A stretch of DNA of 64,000 bases, taken from the NCBI RefSeq assembly GCF_024494595.1, contig NZ_JANHDI010000009.1, forward strand, positions 124,001 to 188,000. Direction: 5' to 3'. Of the stretch, positions 31,525 through 40,420 are shown piece after piece; the first letter of the stretch is position 1, and the number at the start of each line of letters is the position of its first letter. Source of the stretch: Halobellus rarus (GTDB lineage Archaea > Halobacteriota > Halobacteria > Halobacteriales > Haloferacaceae). Both the position numbers and the translations under genes were made by a program. The notes beneath the pieces were generated by a model. That model made no database searches. It saw only the letters and a list, made by a program, of their open reading frames with translations, and had not been told where the DNA came from.

Positions 31525-31908
31525 ATGTATACGCAAAATACTTCGTCGGGTCAGATAGGGTCACTCACCCAGCCCCAGTGGCTGGCAGTTGCGTTGGTCG
31601 TCATCACTGGTGTCATCCACGTGTATGCTGGTATCGTCGAGGGGCGGATTCCTGTTGCATTCGCAGGTGTTGGCTATGCCGGCGCGCTTGTGCTGTTCTT
31701 CTTCGACTACCGGCGGCGACTGCTCTACCTGATCGGGATTCCGTATACTGCCGTGCAATTCCCCCTCTGGATCGTCGCCAAGTCAGAGTACGGGATGATC
31801 GACTACGTTGACAAGGCGGTTCAGGTCGCCTTGATCCTCGTGTTAATCTACCTCTATTTGAACACGCCGGCCGATTCAGCCGGAAACACGGCAACGGCAG
31901 CGGACTGA
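31525..31908 (+). CDS. Hypothetical four-span membrane protein
   Basis: 127 residues (MYTQNTSSGQIGSLTQPQWL). Four helices: LAVALVVITGVIHVYAGI, FAGVGYAGALVLFFFD, LLYLIGIPYTAVQFPLWIV and VALILVLIYLYLN. The VIHVYAGI...F..G.GY pattern is seen in haloarchaeal proteins of a DUF7475-like type; the name is from memory. Function unknown. Likely the lead gene before the stress-protein set. Confidence 0.72.
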   Translation: MYTQNTSSGQIGSLTQPQWLAVALVVITGVIHVYAGIVEGRIPVAFAGVGYAGALVLFFFDYRRRLLYLIGIPYTAVQFPLWIVAKSEYGMIDYVDKAVQVALILVLIYLYLNTPADSAGNTATAAD

Positions 31909-32128
31909 GCGTGCGAATTCACGGGACGTCTATTGCGCTCAGTTATCTCGAATCACCATAATTTTCACCCGATTCACGCCGTCGAAGTCACGAAGGCGGT
32001 AAGTCAGTTCCCGAACACGTTCGCCGGCCCCCCTGGCAGAATAAGGACTCGAGTGGTGTGGGTGAGACGCCTCTGCTGGTGGGTGACAAACCACTTGGGC
32101 GTGATGCCCGTAGGTACTCACACTGTAC

Positions 32129-32998
32129 ATGTACGAGGACATTCTGCTCCCGTTCGATGGAAGCGATGGAGCTGCGGAGGCATTGTATCACACTGCCGAG
32201 ATCGCACACTGGGCCGACGCCACGATCCACGTTCTGTTCGTCGCGGATACGAGACACGACAGTGTCACCGTCGTCGAAACCGAGGTCGTTGACGCCCTTG
32301 TTCAAGAGGGTGAGGACATCGTTGAGGAAGCAGAAAAGACACTGACCACACTCGGTGTCGACTACGATTCCGACGTCGTCCAGGGGCATCCAGCGCCGAC
32401 AATCGTCGAGTACGCCGAGCAATACGAGTACGACGTCATCGTGATGCCGACCCACGGTCGGGAGGGGGTGTCACGATACCTCATCGGGAGCGTCACGGAG
32501 AAGGTCGTCCGTCTGTCTTCCGTCCCTGTCCTCACAGCGCGGATGCAGCCCGACGAACACCTGGTGTTCCCCTACGAGAGCATCCTCATACCGACCGACG
32601 GGAGTGCCGGTGCGGCCTATGCTGCCGAGCATGGCCTCTCACTTGCAGCGGCTCTCGATGCGACCGTTCACGTGCTGTGTGTCGTCGACGATGCGTCGCT
32701 GGGTCTGGACGTGCGCTCAACTATTTCGGGACAGGAACGTGAACAGGCTGCGACCGATGCCGTTGACGACCTCGTGTCGGAGGCAGAGACACACGGCGTT
32801 TCGAATAGTGTCCGGCACGTCGAACACGGGTCCCCGATCGAGGTGATACTCGACACCATCGACTCGAACGATATCCACGCCGTCGTGATGGGAACGACAG
32901 GGAGACGCGGGAGCGATCGAATCCTTCTCGGGAGCGTCGCCGAGAAGACCGTTCGCTCTGCACCAGTTCCCGTCCTCACGGTTGGACAAGGGGAGTAG
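32129..32998 (+). CDS. Tandem universal stress protein (two UspA domains)
   Basis: 289 residues. Domain 1 (about 1-145) starts MYEDILLPFDGSDGAAEALY and ends with the ATP-binding motif THGREGVSRYLIGSVTE. Domain 2 (about 150-289) starts YESILIPTDGSAGAAYAAEH and ends GTTGRRGSDRILLGSVAE. Both have the G-2x-G-9x-G(S/T) pattern, so both probably bind ATP. Cytoplasmic. It is followed by a Na/phosphate symporter-like gene and two single-domain UspA genes on the same strand, so this is a stress/transport cluster. Confidence 0.93.
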   Translation: MYEDILLPFDGSDGAAEALYHTAEIAHWADATIHVLFVADTRHDSVTVVETEVVDALVQEGEDIVEEAEKTLTTLGVDYDSDVVQGHPAPTIVEYAEQYEYDVIVMPTHGREGVSRYLIGSVTEKVVRLSSVPVLTARMQPDEHLVFPYESILIPTDGSAGAAYAAEHGLSLAAALDATVHVLCVVDDASLGLDVRSTISGQEREQAATDAVDDLVSEAETHGVSNSVRHVEHGSPIEVILDTIDSNDIHAVVMGTTGRRGSDRILLGSVAEKTVRSAPVPVLTVGQGE

Positions 32999-33115
32999 CG
33001 ATTCTGTGATATCAACAGGACGCCACCCAAGATCGAACACGTCCACATAGCAGGCATTCCCCTCTCACGGCGTAACCTTTGTACGCCTGCCATGAGGCTG
33101 TAGAGACAGAATACT

Positions 33116-34201
33116 GTGGATTCGAACGTCGACGAGATATTGACACAAGGGCGTGAATCCGGTCCATTAGTCCTCGGCGCATTCGTCTCCCTGCTACTGT
33201 TCCTGTTCGCGGTTCAGTTGCTGGGTGCGTCCACAGCAGCCGCGGCCGCTCCGCTCGAACGGTTCTTCAGGCGATACGTCGCCGGAAGTGGGCGAGCTCT
33301 GGGTGCAAGCTGGCTCGCCACGTACGTGCTCACCAACGGATCAGTAGTAGCGGCCCTGTCCGTCTCGCTGTTCAAGACCGGGATTCTCACGGCTTCACAG
33401 TTGTTCCTGATGCTCGCTGGCTCACGCCTCGGGGGCGCCGCAATCGTACTCTTGATAGGAATGTTGGACTACTTCCAGAAGCGGCGCTATTCATTCGGTG
33501 AGGCGACTGAGTTGGGGGTACTGACGTTCCTCCTGTCCCACTCGATCTATCTACCGGCGACCGTCCTCGGGTATCTCCTGTTGCCGAGACTCCAGACGGG
33601 ATTCGGAGCCGTCAGTAACCGAATCGAACTCTCGTTTCACCCGCTGGCGGCCTTCGATCCGGCGACGGGAGCCATCGTCGATACCGTTGGTGTGGGCCTG
33701 GCACTCGTGATAGCCGTTCTCGTACTGTTCGGCAGCCTCACGCTCTTCGATCGGTTACTCAAGCGGATCGACACCGAATGGCTTCGCAAGCGGTTCTTTC
33801 GCCGATTTCAGCACAAATGGACCTCGTTCGGACTCGGTATCCTCATTACCGGCGTGACGACCAGCGTTGCGTTCTCGCTGGGGGTAGTCGTTCCGCTCTA
33901 CAATCGGAACTACATCAAACGTGAGGAGATCGTTCCCTACGTTCTGGGGGCTAATGTCGGCACCTTCTTCGACACGATTGTCATCGCTGTGCTTTTGGAA
34001 TCCCCACAGGGCGTGGCTATCGTGCTATCACTCGTGGCAGTCGGAACGATCATAACGGTCGGAACACTGGTTCGGTTCTCGACGTACTTCCGAGCTGTCG
34101 AGACCACCCAAACCCGACTCGTTACCAACCGTCGGTACCTGGCTGGGTTTCTCGTCTCGTTGGTTATTCTCCCGATAGTTCTGGTTCTACTTCCAATCTA
34201 G
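33116..34201 (+). CDS. Na/Pi-cotransporter-family membrane protein
   Basis: 361 residues from GTG at 33116. It has about eight helices in two inverted-repeat halves, each with a serine/threonine-rich re-entrant motif (TNGSVVAALSVSLFKTG and TGVTTSVAFSLGVVVPLYN). The second half has YVLGANVGTFFDTIVIAVLL, matching the GANIGTT motif of Na/Pi (PF02690) transporters. It should couple sodium to uptake or export of phosphate or a similar anion. The location among Usp genes suggests that its activity is tied to stress, which is inference. Confidence 0.85.
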   Translation: MDSNVDEILTQGRESGPLVLGAFVSLLLFLFAVQLLGASTAAAAAPLERFFRRYVAGSGRALGASWLATYVLTNGSVVAALSVSLFKTGILTASQLFLMLAGSRLGGAAIVLLIGMLDYFQKRRYSFGEATELGVLTFLLSHSIYLPATVLGYLLLPRLQTGFGAVSNRIELSFHPLAAFDPATGAIVDTVGVGLALVIAVLVLFGSLTLFDRLLKRIDTEWLRKRFFRRFQHKWTSFGLGILITGVTTSVAFSLGVVVPLYNRNYIKREEIVPYVLGANVGTFFDTIVIAVLLESPQGVAIVLSLVAVGTIITVGTLVRFSTYFRAVETTQTRLVTNRRYLAGFLVSLVILPIVLVLLPI

Positions 34202-34320
34202 TTCTGCGACCGAGAAAGTCTGTTCTATCGAGAGAGATCCGCTAATACGGGTGGTTCCTCCCCTCCCGCAGGCTCAGTTGCCCCCGAGCCTTATGTGGAT
34301 TTAACACGCAACTCTTGAGT

Positions 34321-34749
34321 ATGTCGTCCGTCGACGAGGTGCTCGTTGCGTACGATGGGACCCCGCTCTCGGAGAAAGCGCTGGCACACGCGTTCGACGT
34401 GTATTCGGATGCGTCGATTACCGTCCTCCACGTTATCGACTACATCGAAGAGAGCTATAGCGCGAAAGCACTGGTCGGAGACGAAACGCTCCGCGAACGG
34501 GCCCGAGATCGGTCGGCAGAACTGCTCACCGAGGCCGAGGCGAAAGCAGCCGAGCACGACCGGGAGGTTAAGAAAGCAAGCGAGGTTGGCAAGGCCGCAG
34601 ACGAGATCCTCGGGTACGCGGACACACACGGCATCGACGTGATCGTCATCGGGAGCCACGGACGCTCGGGTGTCGCTCGAATGCTCATTGGTTCGGTCGC
34701 TGAAACGGTGATGAAGCGTGCATCAGTGCCTGTGACTGTCGTCAGGTGA
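34321..34749 (+). CDS. Universal stress protein
   Basis: 142 residues from ATG at 34321 (MSSVDEVLVAYDGTPLSEKA). A single UspA domain with the ATP-binding end GSHGRSGVARMLIGSVAE. The start codon was chosen over a TTG two codons earlier because the beta-1 strand begins right after it. Cytoplasmic; likely acts as a dimer. The second of three Usp genes in this stretch. Confidence 0.93.
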   Translation: MSSVDEVLVAYDGTPLSEKALAHAFDVYSDASITVLHVIDYIEESYSAKALVGDETLRERARDRSAELLTEAEAKAAEHDREVKKASEVGKAADEILGYADTHGIDVIVIGSHGRSGVARMLIGSVAETVMKRASVPVTVVR

Positions 34750-34872
34750 CCGCAAACTGTGCCCCCAGATTCGCCCCTGAAACGGCGAATCACAGAGAGG
34801 AACATACCAAACATCCGGGGGAGAATCCACTCTCGAGACACCATTTTGTACTTGAGCGTTGAAGGAATACGT

Positions 34873-35268
34873 ATGAGAGTGCTCGTCCCAATTGACGGCT
34901 CAAAATGTAGTTTACGCGCACTGGAGTTCGCTACTGAGTTCACCTCACGGTTTGAGGGCTCGCTTCACGTCATACACATCACCGATTATGATGGGGAGGC
35001 AAAGCAGAACCTCCTGGACCGGGCGAGGACCACACTTGCGGAAGCCGGTATCGAAGACGATCCAGAGATTATCCCGATAACACAGATGGCCGCCCCTCGC
35101 TATGCTAACCGAGTTGGTTCATTAATCCTGGAAGTAGCTGTCGAGCGAGACTACGATCATATCATTATGGGTCATCACGGTACCGGACGTCTCGGTCAGG
35201 CTATCCTGGGTAGCGCCGCCAAAACCGTGGTCGGTGCAGATGAAATACCTGTAACCATCATTCCGTAA
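34873..35268 (+). CDS. Universal stress protein
   Basis: 131 residues from ATG at 34873 (MRVLVPIDGSKCSLRALEFA). UspA fold with the C-terminal motif GHHGTGRLGQAILGSAAKTV. In-frame sequence upstream to 34759 lacks native composition. More divergent from the tandem protein than the gene at 34321, so not a recent copy. Confidence 0.92.
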   Translation: MRVLVPIDGSKCSLRALEFATEFTSRFEGSLHVIHITDYDGEAKQNLLDRARTTLAEAGIEDDPEIIPITQMAAPRYANRVGSLILEVAVERDYDHIIMGHHGTGRLGQAILGSAAKTVVGADEIPVTIIP

Positions 35269-35369
35269 AGCGATCCCACGTTGACACTCGGTTATTTCAC
35301 AGTCTCGCACCTGAATCTGCTGTGAGAACCTGCCTGCGAGTTGTGCAATATCTGTATTTCGGTGAAATT

Positions 35370-35633
35370 ATGACGGCACTGCCGGAATTGCTTTCGATGC
35401 CCTCCAAAACGAACGAACTGCTCCGATCGATTCGACATCTCCTCATCGTCGGCGTCTTTTTACTTGGGCTTGGAGTCGCAACGCTCGGAGATATTGCTAT
35501 TGCGATTCGGCAGTATGAAACGCCGATACCAGCCGTCGCTCGCGTGATCGGAAGTGCAGTCGTATTTGTGGCACTTGTACTGCTTTTCGTCAAGGTATTT
35601 CAAATAAATGGAGACGATCGTTCTGAAGATTGA
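35370..35633 (+). CDS. Hypothetical two-span membrane protein
   Basis: 87 residues from ATG at 35370 (MTALPELLSMPSKTNELLRS); ATG at 35397 is an alternative. Helices are LLIVGVFLLGLGVATLGDIA and VIGSAVVFVALVLLFVKVF, with a short acidic tail NGDDRSED. It is convergent with another small membrane protein 6 bp away. No family recognised. Confidence 0.6.
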   Translation: MTALPELLSMPSKTNELLRSIRHLLIVGVFLLGLGVATLGDIAIAIRQYETPIPAVARVIGSAVVFVALVLLFVKVFQINGDDRSED

Positions 35634-35639
35634 CTGTGC

Positions 35640-35825
35640 TTACCGCTCACGATACCATTCGAATACGTGCATACTGATCCCGAGAAGAAGACCACCGAAC
35701 ATCAGTGCGCCAGCCATTTTTGAGCTGAAGGAACTCCCAGCGAAGAGTTGCCATACAACAACAATGGCTGTCACAAACAGACTCAAAACCCAATCAGTTG
35801 GTGTAAGAGAGGTGTATGATTCCAT
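35640..35825 (-). CDS. Hypothetical two-span membrane protein
   Basis: 61 residues from ATG at 35825 (MESYTSLTPTDWVLSLFVTA), or up to 14 more residues from the ATG at 35867. Helices are WVLSLFVTAIVVVWQLFAG and MAGALMFGGLLLGISMHVF, tail EWYRER. A 22-bp repeat shared with 10380-10401 lies just upstream at 35880-35901. Confidence 0.5.
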   Translation of the reverse strand: MESYTSLTPTDWVLSLFVTAIVVVWQLFAGSSFSSKMAGALMFGGLLLGISMHVFEWYRER

Positions 35826-35879
35826 AATTCCTGATTCAATTTCTGCCTTCAAGTGTGTTAGGTGCATCATCTGTATTGA

Positions 35880-35901
35880 GCGATTCCTGATTGGTGTGGG
35901 A
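35880..35901. repeat. 22-bp sequence repeated at 10380-10401
   Basis: GCGATTCCTGA then TTGGTGTGGGA; one base different from the copy at 10380-10401. Probably an insertion-sequence end remnant. Confidence 0.45.
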
Positions 35902-36047
35902 GGACTTCTATGACACCCACCCATTTGGAAATCGGAGAGATTGATCGTTTTCACCCAGCTATTCGACGATGATCACCCCTCACTGTTGAGGACGAGTTAT
36001 CACCAACCGCGACCTTGACGTCGACGCAAGTTCACACCGTCTCGAGT

Positions 36048-36791
36048 TTAGACGCCAGTCTCAACCCACGACGGTGGTTCAACGTTGGTTCTGCCGATCC
36101 GGCTGAACCGGATTGTTTCCGTGATTATCCGTGGCCCAGAGCGGTACGCGACGGTTCGTCTCGTCTTGATCTGCTGGACGTATCCCTTCTGATTCACAAG
36201 TAGTGTCATCGATGCATTCGAGGTGACGTGCGTGTCGTTCAGATCCGCCCGCACACGGTAGAGTTGGGCTCCGTTCCGGGTGAGCGTCTCGACTGTCGTA
36301 TTCTGCCGAGTGCTGTATCTGTAGAGGAGTTGCCGGTGGAGGGCGCTGTTGAGTCTGACCGAGGTGTTGAGTAACTTTACTTGCCGGAGTTGAGTCTCAG
36401 TACCTGATTCGACACGAACGGTCGTCTCGTTTCCATGTCGCCACGCCGAGATTCGTTCTGGAGCCTGTTGATACCGTGCTGGGGCATCACCGGTAGCTGC
36501 CGGTGTCCGAGTTGCGAGCGCCCGTACTGGCGGTCGAGGATCAACCTTCCATGTCCGATTGATCGTGGCCGCAAACGAGTTGTTGCTATCTCGAATGGTC
36601 GTCGTCGACCGGACGGTGAACGGTTGCGACCGAAGCGTTTCGGTATGCGCTTGAATCAGCGCGTTGGTATCTCTTACGTCATCCGCAGTCAACTCAGCGG
36701 ATGACTGGGGGGCGTTGGTTGGTGCAGTACACCCGGCGGTGAGCAAAAGACAGACGACGCAGACTGCCGCCAAGCGGGCGGATCGTTTCAC
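36048..36791 (-). CDS. Secreted lipoprotein of the thioredoxin-CcdA operon
   Basis: 247 residues from GTG at 36791 (VKRSARLAAVCVVCLLLTAG), overlapping the CcdA stop as GTGA. Signal peptide with lipobox LTAGC. The mature part is threonine- and asparagine-rich and lacks cysteines after the lipobox. It ends TIRFSRIGRTNVEPPSWV. The layout, a repeated strand pattern with RYSTRQNTTVETLTRNGA and VNQKGYVQQIKT, resembles DUF7537-type haloarchaeal lipoproteins. Function unknown; the operon suggests it is a client or partner of the redox pair. Confidence 0.78.
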   Translation of the reverse strand: MKRSARLAAVCVVCLLLTAGCTAPTNAPQSSAELTADDVRDTNALIQAHTETLRSQPFTVRSTTTIRDSNNSFAATINRTWKVDPRPPVRALATRTPAATGDAPARYQQAPERISAWRHGNETTVRVESGTETQLRQVKLLNTSVRLNSALHRQLLYRYSTRQNTTVETLTRNGAQLYRVRADLNDTHVTSNASMTLLVNQKGYVQQIKTRRTVAYRSGPRIITETIRFSRIGRTNVEPPSWVETGV

Positions 36792-37537
36792 TGGGGGAAC
36801 ACCTCCGGAAAGCCGTAAAAGTAGTAGTAGATCTCTGCGATCCCTGAACAGACGAGAAGCGCGCCGGCGACCCGGTAGATCGTCCGGGTGTGTGACCTGA
36901 GCGTGGCCGTGATCGACGACCCACCGAGAGCCGTGACGCACGTGAAAACAGCAAGTACGGAGCTCATTCCGATCGCATATACAAGTGCGATGCCAACCCC
37001 GAGCATCGGACCAGCAGACATCCCCTGGATAACGACAGCGATGAACAAAGGCGCGGTACACCCTGCTGCAGCACCAGCGTACAACGCACCGAAGACAAAG
37101 AATCCGCTGAGAGATCGCTCTCGCTTCGGGAGTCGGACAATCGACTGGGAGGGCTTCCAGCCAGCCATCATCAGGCCCCCGGCGACGACGAACACGCTCC
37201 CGACGACGAGTTCCATCAGTGCGATCTCAGCCAGCGCTTGTGCACCGAGAAACGCCGCTGTGCCCGCGAGGCTGAGGTACACGACTGTCATCCCGGCACC
37301 AGCGAGTGCACTCAGTAGGATACCGCGACTGAGCGGGCGGCGGATCTGTTCGACGATTGTGTTCGCCCCTGTTGTCGACGCAGGAGATCCACTATCGACA
37401 GTGGATACAGTGTCACTCAGGAAATACGAGAGGTATCCTGGGAGTAGCGGAAAGGCACACGGGGCGAAGAAGGTCGCAGCGCCTGCGGAAAACGCGAGCC
37501 CAAAGAGAGCTGGGAGAGCAAGTCCAGCCATCGTCAC
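36788..37537 (-). CDS. ccdA: CcdA/DsbD-type thiol-disulfide membrane protein
   Basis: 249 residues, six helices. The paired redox cysteines are in TFFAPCAFPLLPGYLSYF (helix 1) and AGAAAGCTAPLFIAVV (helix 4), the standard CcdA arrangement. It passes electrons from cytoplasmic thioredoxin across the membrane to the lipid-anchored thioredoxin encoded upstream. The GTG at 37537 overlaps the upstream stop as GTGA; ATG at 37531 is an alternative. Confidence 0.92.
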   Translation of the reverse strand: MTMAGLALPALFGLAFSAGAATFFAPCAFPLLPGYLSYFLSDTVSTVDSGSPASTTGANTIVEQIRRPLSRGILLSALAGAGMTVVYLSLAGTAAFLGAQALAEIALMELVVGSVFVVAGGLMMAGWKPSQSIVRLPKRERSLSGFFVFGALYAGAAAGCTAPLFIAVVIQGMSAGPMLGVGIALVYAIGMSSVLAVFTCVTALGGSSITATLRSHTRTIYRVAGALLVCSGIAEIYYYFYGFPEVFPQ

Positions 37538-38112
37538 GCCTCCAGTAACGGCTCAATTACGGACTTGAAATCCTCGAATGTCCGTGCTCTGACTTCCGGT
37601 TCATCGCCTGAAACTGGAGTTCCATCACTGTCGAATACGAGGTTCGTCGGATAGCTGTTCGCGTTCCATCGGTCAGTCGCAACTAATCCCGGATCCTTCA
37701 CTACTGGCCAGGTACCTTCGTATTCGTCCCAGAACTGCTTGATGAGCCCTTCGTCCACTTCTGGTGTGATCGAAACCATATGAAGTGTCGCAGTGTCGTA
37801 GGCTGCTCGCAATTTCCGGAACTCCGGCATCTCTTCTTGACACGGGCGACACCACGTCGCAAAGAAGTTCAACAGCACGATTTTCCCGTCTGGCTTGAGA
37901 ACGACTTCACCGTCGGGAAACTCATCGTGAGTGACGACAGACGGGAGAGCTAACCTGGAACTCGTGTCTGTCTTGTTGTTCTCGGCTGTTGTGTCGGTTG
38001 TCGACTGTGAGGTGGTTGTCGTAGTAGATAACTGACCCGCGCACCCAGTTAGGCTCACTCCGAATCCGGTACTGATCGTTGCGAGGAACTCTCTGCGGTT
38101 ACTGGAGGGCAT
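37534..38112 (-). CDS. TlpA-like thioredoxin lipoprotein
   Basis: 192 residues. A twin-arginine signal (NRREFLATISTGFGVSL) and lipobox LTGC anchor it outside the membrane. After a threonine-rich linker comes a thioredoxin fold with FFATWCRPCQEEMPEFRKL as active site (CRPC) and the cis-proline in SYPTNLVFDSDGTPV. It is reduced by the CcdA partner and should act on secreted protein disulfides or cytochrome-type substrates. First gene of a three-gene, overlapping operon. Confidence 0.92.
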   Translation of the reverse strand: MPSSNRREFLATISTGFGVSLTGCAGQLSTTTTTSQSTTDTTAENNKTDTSSRLALPSVVTHDEFPDGEVVLKPDGKIVLLNFFATWCRPCQEEMPEFRKLRAAYDTATLHMVSITPEVDEGLIKQFWDEYEGTWPVVKDPGLVATDRWNANSYPTNLVFDSDGTPVSGDEPEVRARTFEDFKSVIEPLLEA

Positions 38113-38383
38113 ACGTCGATTGTGAAATTCTAAACCGGATAGTTGTATTTTGTTCGGAAAGTAAAACTCGGGTTTTACCCTGCCTGAACGGCTTCACGCG
38201 TGGAGCTGTCCGGCTCTCGAGTATACGGTTACTACTCGACCGATTTCGAATTGCAGGAAAAGCCGGGATGCGGGAGCCGACTAAGCCCACCCATTCGAAT
38301 ATAAAAACATATCGACGGCCTGCACTCGGCCGAGGCTGAGACTTCACTTATACAGCCGTGGGTGCTGGGTGTTGAACTGCGGT

Positions 38384-39628
38384 ATGTCCCCACCACGACA
38401 TCGGCCCTCCAACGACCGAACACGCCGACAGCTCCTCGCTGCCGGTGGTGCAGCCCTCCCACTACTGACTGCTGGATGTCTCTCCAGTTTGCCCCCACTC
38501 GGTGGCAATCAGCGCTATGGTCGCCTGACGGTCCCGAACGGGGGTGATCCGGCGTATCGACGGTGGCTCCCCGCCCCAACGAGCGTCGAGTCACCCATCG
38601 AACGGTATTACTTCGCCGCCGTGCAGCCGACCACCCTCCAACCGGGCGCTCCCGAGGAGTTCATCGCGCGGCGAGCCTACAGTAAGGCGGACATCAATTA
38701 CTTTGGCATCGGCTTCGAGAACTACGACCGACTCGTTGATTCGATCTTCGGCACCGTCATCGAGGCCTCCTTCGATCGCACGCCGGTCACCGAGACCGTC
38801 ACTGACAGCGGCTACGAACGCACCGGCGAGTATCGAGGCCACTCTGTCTTCGCTCGATCGGACGTGCCGCGTCGCGTCGCTATCGGCGACGGCGTCATTG
38901 TCTGGACGAGCGTACAGAAACACGAGCAGCCAAACCTAGAGGCGCTTATCGATGCCGGCGCTGGTGAACGGCCTCGATATCACGAGGAGAGCGCGCGGTT
39001 CGACCAGCTCACAACGGCCGCTGGTGGAAACGCCCACCTCATCGTCAACACGGACATCCACGATCCGACGGGCCGACCAGCGATGCTCGCCGACGCGTTC
39101 AGACTCGATGGCAGGACGGCGTACCAAGTCGTCTCATATCGCTACGAGGACGGCCGTGTGCCGACGGAGTCCGCCCTGAAACACGCGCTGCAAGAAGACG
39201 GTTACCGATTCACCACGGAGGCCGAAACGTTCGACGTGCAGATCGACGGTTCGCTTGCGACAGTTGAAGCCCAGGTACCATTCAACTCAGCGCGCGAGGT
39301 TGCACCCGAGTATGATCTCCCGCAAGTGACGTGGGGTTGGGCCCAAGACGCGGACGCAGCGCGCGTCACGTTTCGACACGAAGCTGGTGAGTCGGTCTCC
39401 GCGGACCGGCTTTATTACGATCTCGACCGGCCGGATGACGTTGGGGAAATCGAGAAACAGCCCCTCTGGTCGGACAGCGACGGCGATTCAGTGTCGCCCG
39501 ATGCGGAGGCGACCGTTGATCTGAGCGAGCACCCGGACGCAGAGGGCGTCTCCCTCGTGTACTCGACGGGCGGAACCCATTTCCACGTACTGTTCACTGT
39601 GGATTTGCAGGGGGAGACCGATGAGTAA
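38384..39628 (+). CDS. Large Tat lipoprotein upstream of module C
   Basis: 414 residues from ATG at 38384. Twin-arginine signal TRRQLLAAGGAALPLLTAGC with lipobox LTAGC. The mature protein is acidic with alternating strands and helices, no membrane segment, and no catalytic motif that I recognise. Short phrases such as YYFAAVQPTTLQPGAPEEFI and VVSYRYEDGRVPTESALKHA resemble other large haloarchaeal lipoproteins. It lies 110 bp before the winged-helix/small membrane protein pair. Whether it belongs to their operon is not clear. Confidence 0.75.
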   Translation: MSPPRHRPSNDRTRRQLLAAGGAALPLLTAGCLSSLPPLGGNQRYGRLTVPNGGDPAYRRWLPAPTSVESPIERYYFAAVQPTTLQPGAPEEFIARRAYSKADINYFGIGFENYDRLVDSIFGTVIEASFDRTPVTETVTDSGYERTGEYRGHSVFARSDVPRRVAIGDGVIVWTSVQKHEQPNLEALIDAGAGERPRYHEESARFDQLTTAAGGNAHLIVNTDIHDPTGRPAMLADAFRLDGRTAYQVVSYRYEDGRVPTESALKHALQEDGYRFTTEAETFDVQIDGSLATVEAQVPFNSAREVAPEYDLPQVTWGWAQDADAARVTFRHEAGESVSADRLYYDLDRPDDVGEIEKQPLWSDSDGDSVSPDAEATVDLSEHPDAEGVSLVYSTGGTHFHVLFTVDLQGETDE

Positions 39629-39737
39629 CGTCATCACGGCGGTGCCGGTCAACGGGAGTCGACAGTGGCTCTCCTGCGACGTGCTCGCGTTTGGAATCCA
39701 GCATTTTTGTACACGCCTAATGAGATCTGAGAGAGAG

Positions 39738-40085
39738 ATGGCCGACGTGGACCTAGCGACCGTCGTCGCGTTGTTGGACGACGAGCACACGCGTTCGATT
39801 CTGACTGCGACCAGCGACCAGCCGCTGTCGGCCAACGAACTGAGCGAGCACTGTGAGGTTTCCACATCGTCGATCTACCGGCGGCTCGACCGCCTGACCG
39901 ACGCCGATCTTGTTGGTGAGCGGACCCGACCCCGGTCTGACGGCCACCACGAGAGGGTGTACGTCTCTCGGTTGCATCGATTCGAGGTCACCATTGCGGA
40001 TGGCGAGCTGCGATGGGACCTCGATCGAGAGCGAGACAGCGACGACGTCGCAGATCAACTGACGCGCCTCTGGGGGAAATTCTGA
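39738..40085 (+). CDS. ArsR-like winged-helix regulator, module C
   Basis: 115 residues from ATG at 39738 (MADVDLATVVALLDDEHTRS). An upstream ATG at 39621 would add 39 residues of non-native look. The helix-turn-helix SANELSEHCEVSTSSIYRRL is followed by DRLTDADLVGERTRPRSDGH, matching the proteins of modules A and B. Its stop TGA overlaps the next gene's ATG (TGATG). Confidence 0.86.
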   Translation: MADVDLATVVALLDDEHTRSILTATSDQPLSANELSEHCEVSTSSIYRRLDRLTDADLVGERTRPRSDGHHERVYVSRLHRFEVTIADGELRWDLDRERDSDDVADQLTRLWGKF

Positions 40086-40408
40086 TGTCCCTTGTCGGAC
40101 TCGGGTCCCCTATTGGACTGCTCGCGGGGCTTGCAGCCACAGCCTCGGCGCTAATCGGACTCTACATTGGCTATCAAGCGTATCGCGGGCTTCGACGGAA
40201 TGGTGAACGCTCGATGCGCTGGCTCTCGATCGGGATGATCCTGCTCTTCGGGCTCACGTACACGCTCGCAGTCACCGGACAGGGACTGCTCGCATTCCGC
40301 ATCATCCCAATCGACCTCCAGAACGCCGTCCGTCTAGTCGTCAGGATGACCCAGCTTGCCGGGCTCGTCTGTATTGCGTATTCCCTGCAAATTGCGACAA
40401 CCCGGTAG
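40085..40408 (+). CDS. Small three-span membrane protein, DUF7521-like, module C
   Basis: 107 residues (MSLVGLGSPIGLLAGLAATA). The loop QAYRGLRRNGERSMRWLSIG corresponds to the family loop. Helices are ASALIGLYIGYQAY, GMILLFGLTYTLAVTG and RMTQLAGLVCIAYSLQI. The TGATG junction with the regulator gene means they are made together. No CPBP gene is adjacent here, unlike modules A and B. Confidence 0.76.
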   Translation: MSLVGLGSPIGLLAGLAATASALIGLYIGYQAYRGLRRNGERSMRWLSIGMILLFGLTYTLAVTGQGLLAFRIIPIDLQNAVRLVVRMTQLAGLVCIAYSLQIATTR

Positions 40409-40420
40409 TCTGTTCTTCCG

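Noticed and set aside
39621-39737. N-terminal extension of the module C regulator from ATG 39621
   Set aside because: The 39 extra residues do not resemble the other two regulators, which begin at the equivalent of 39738.
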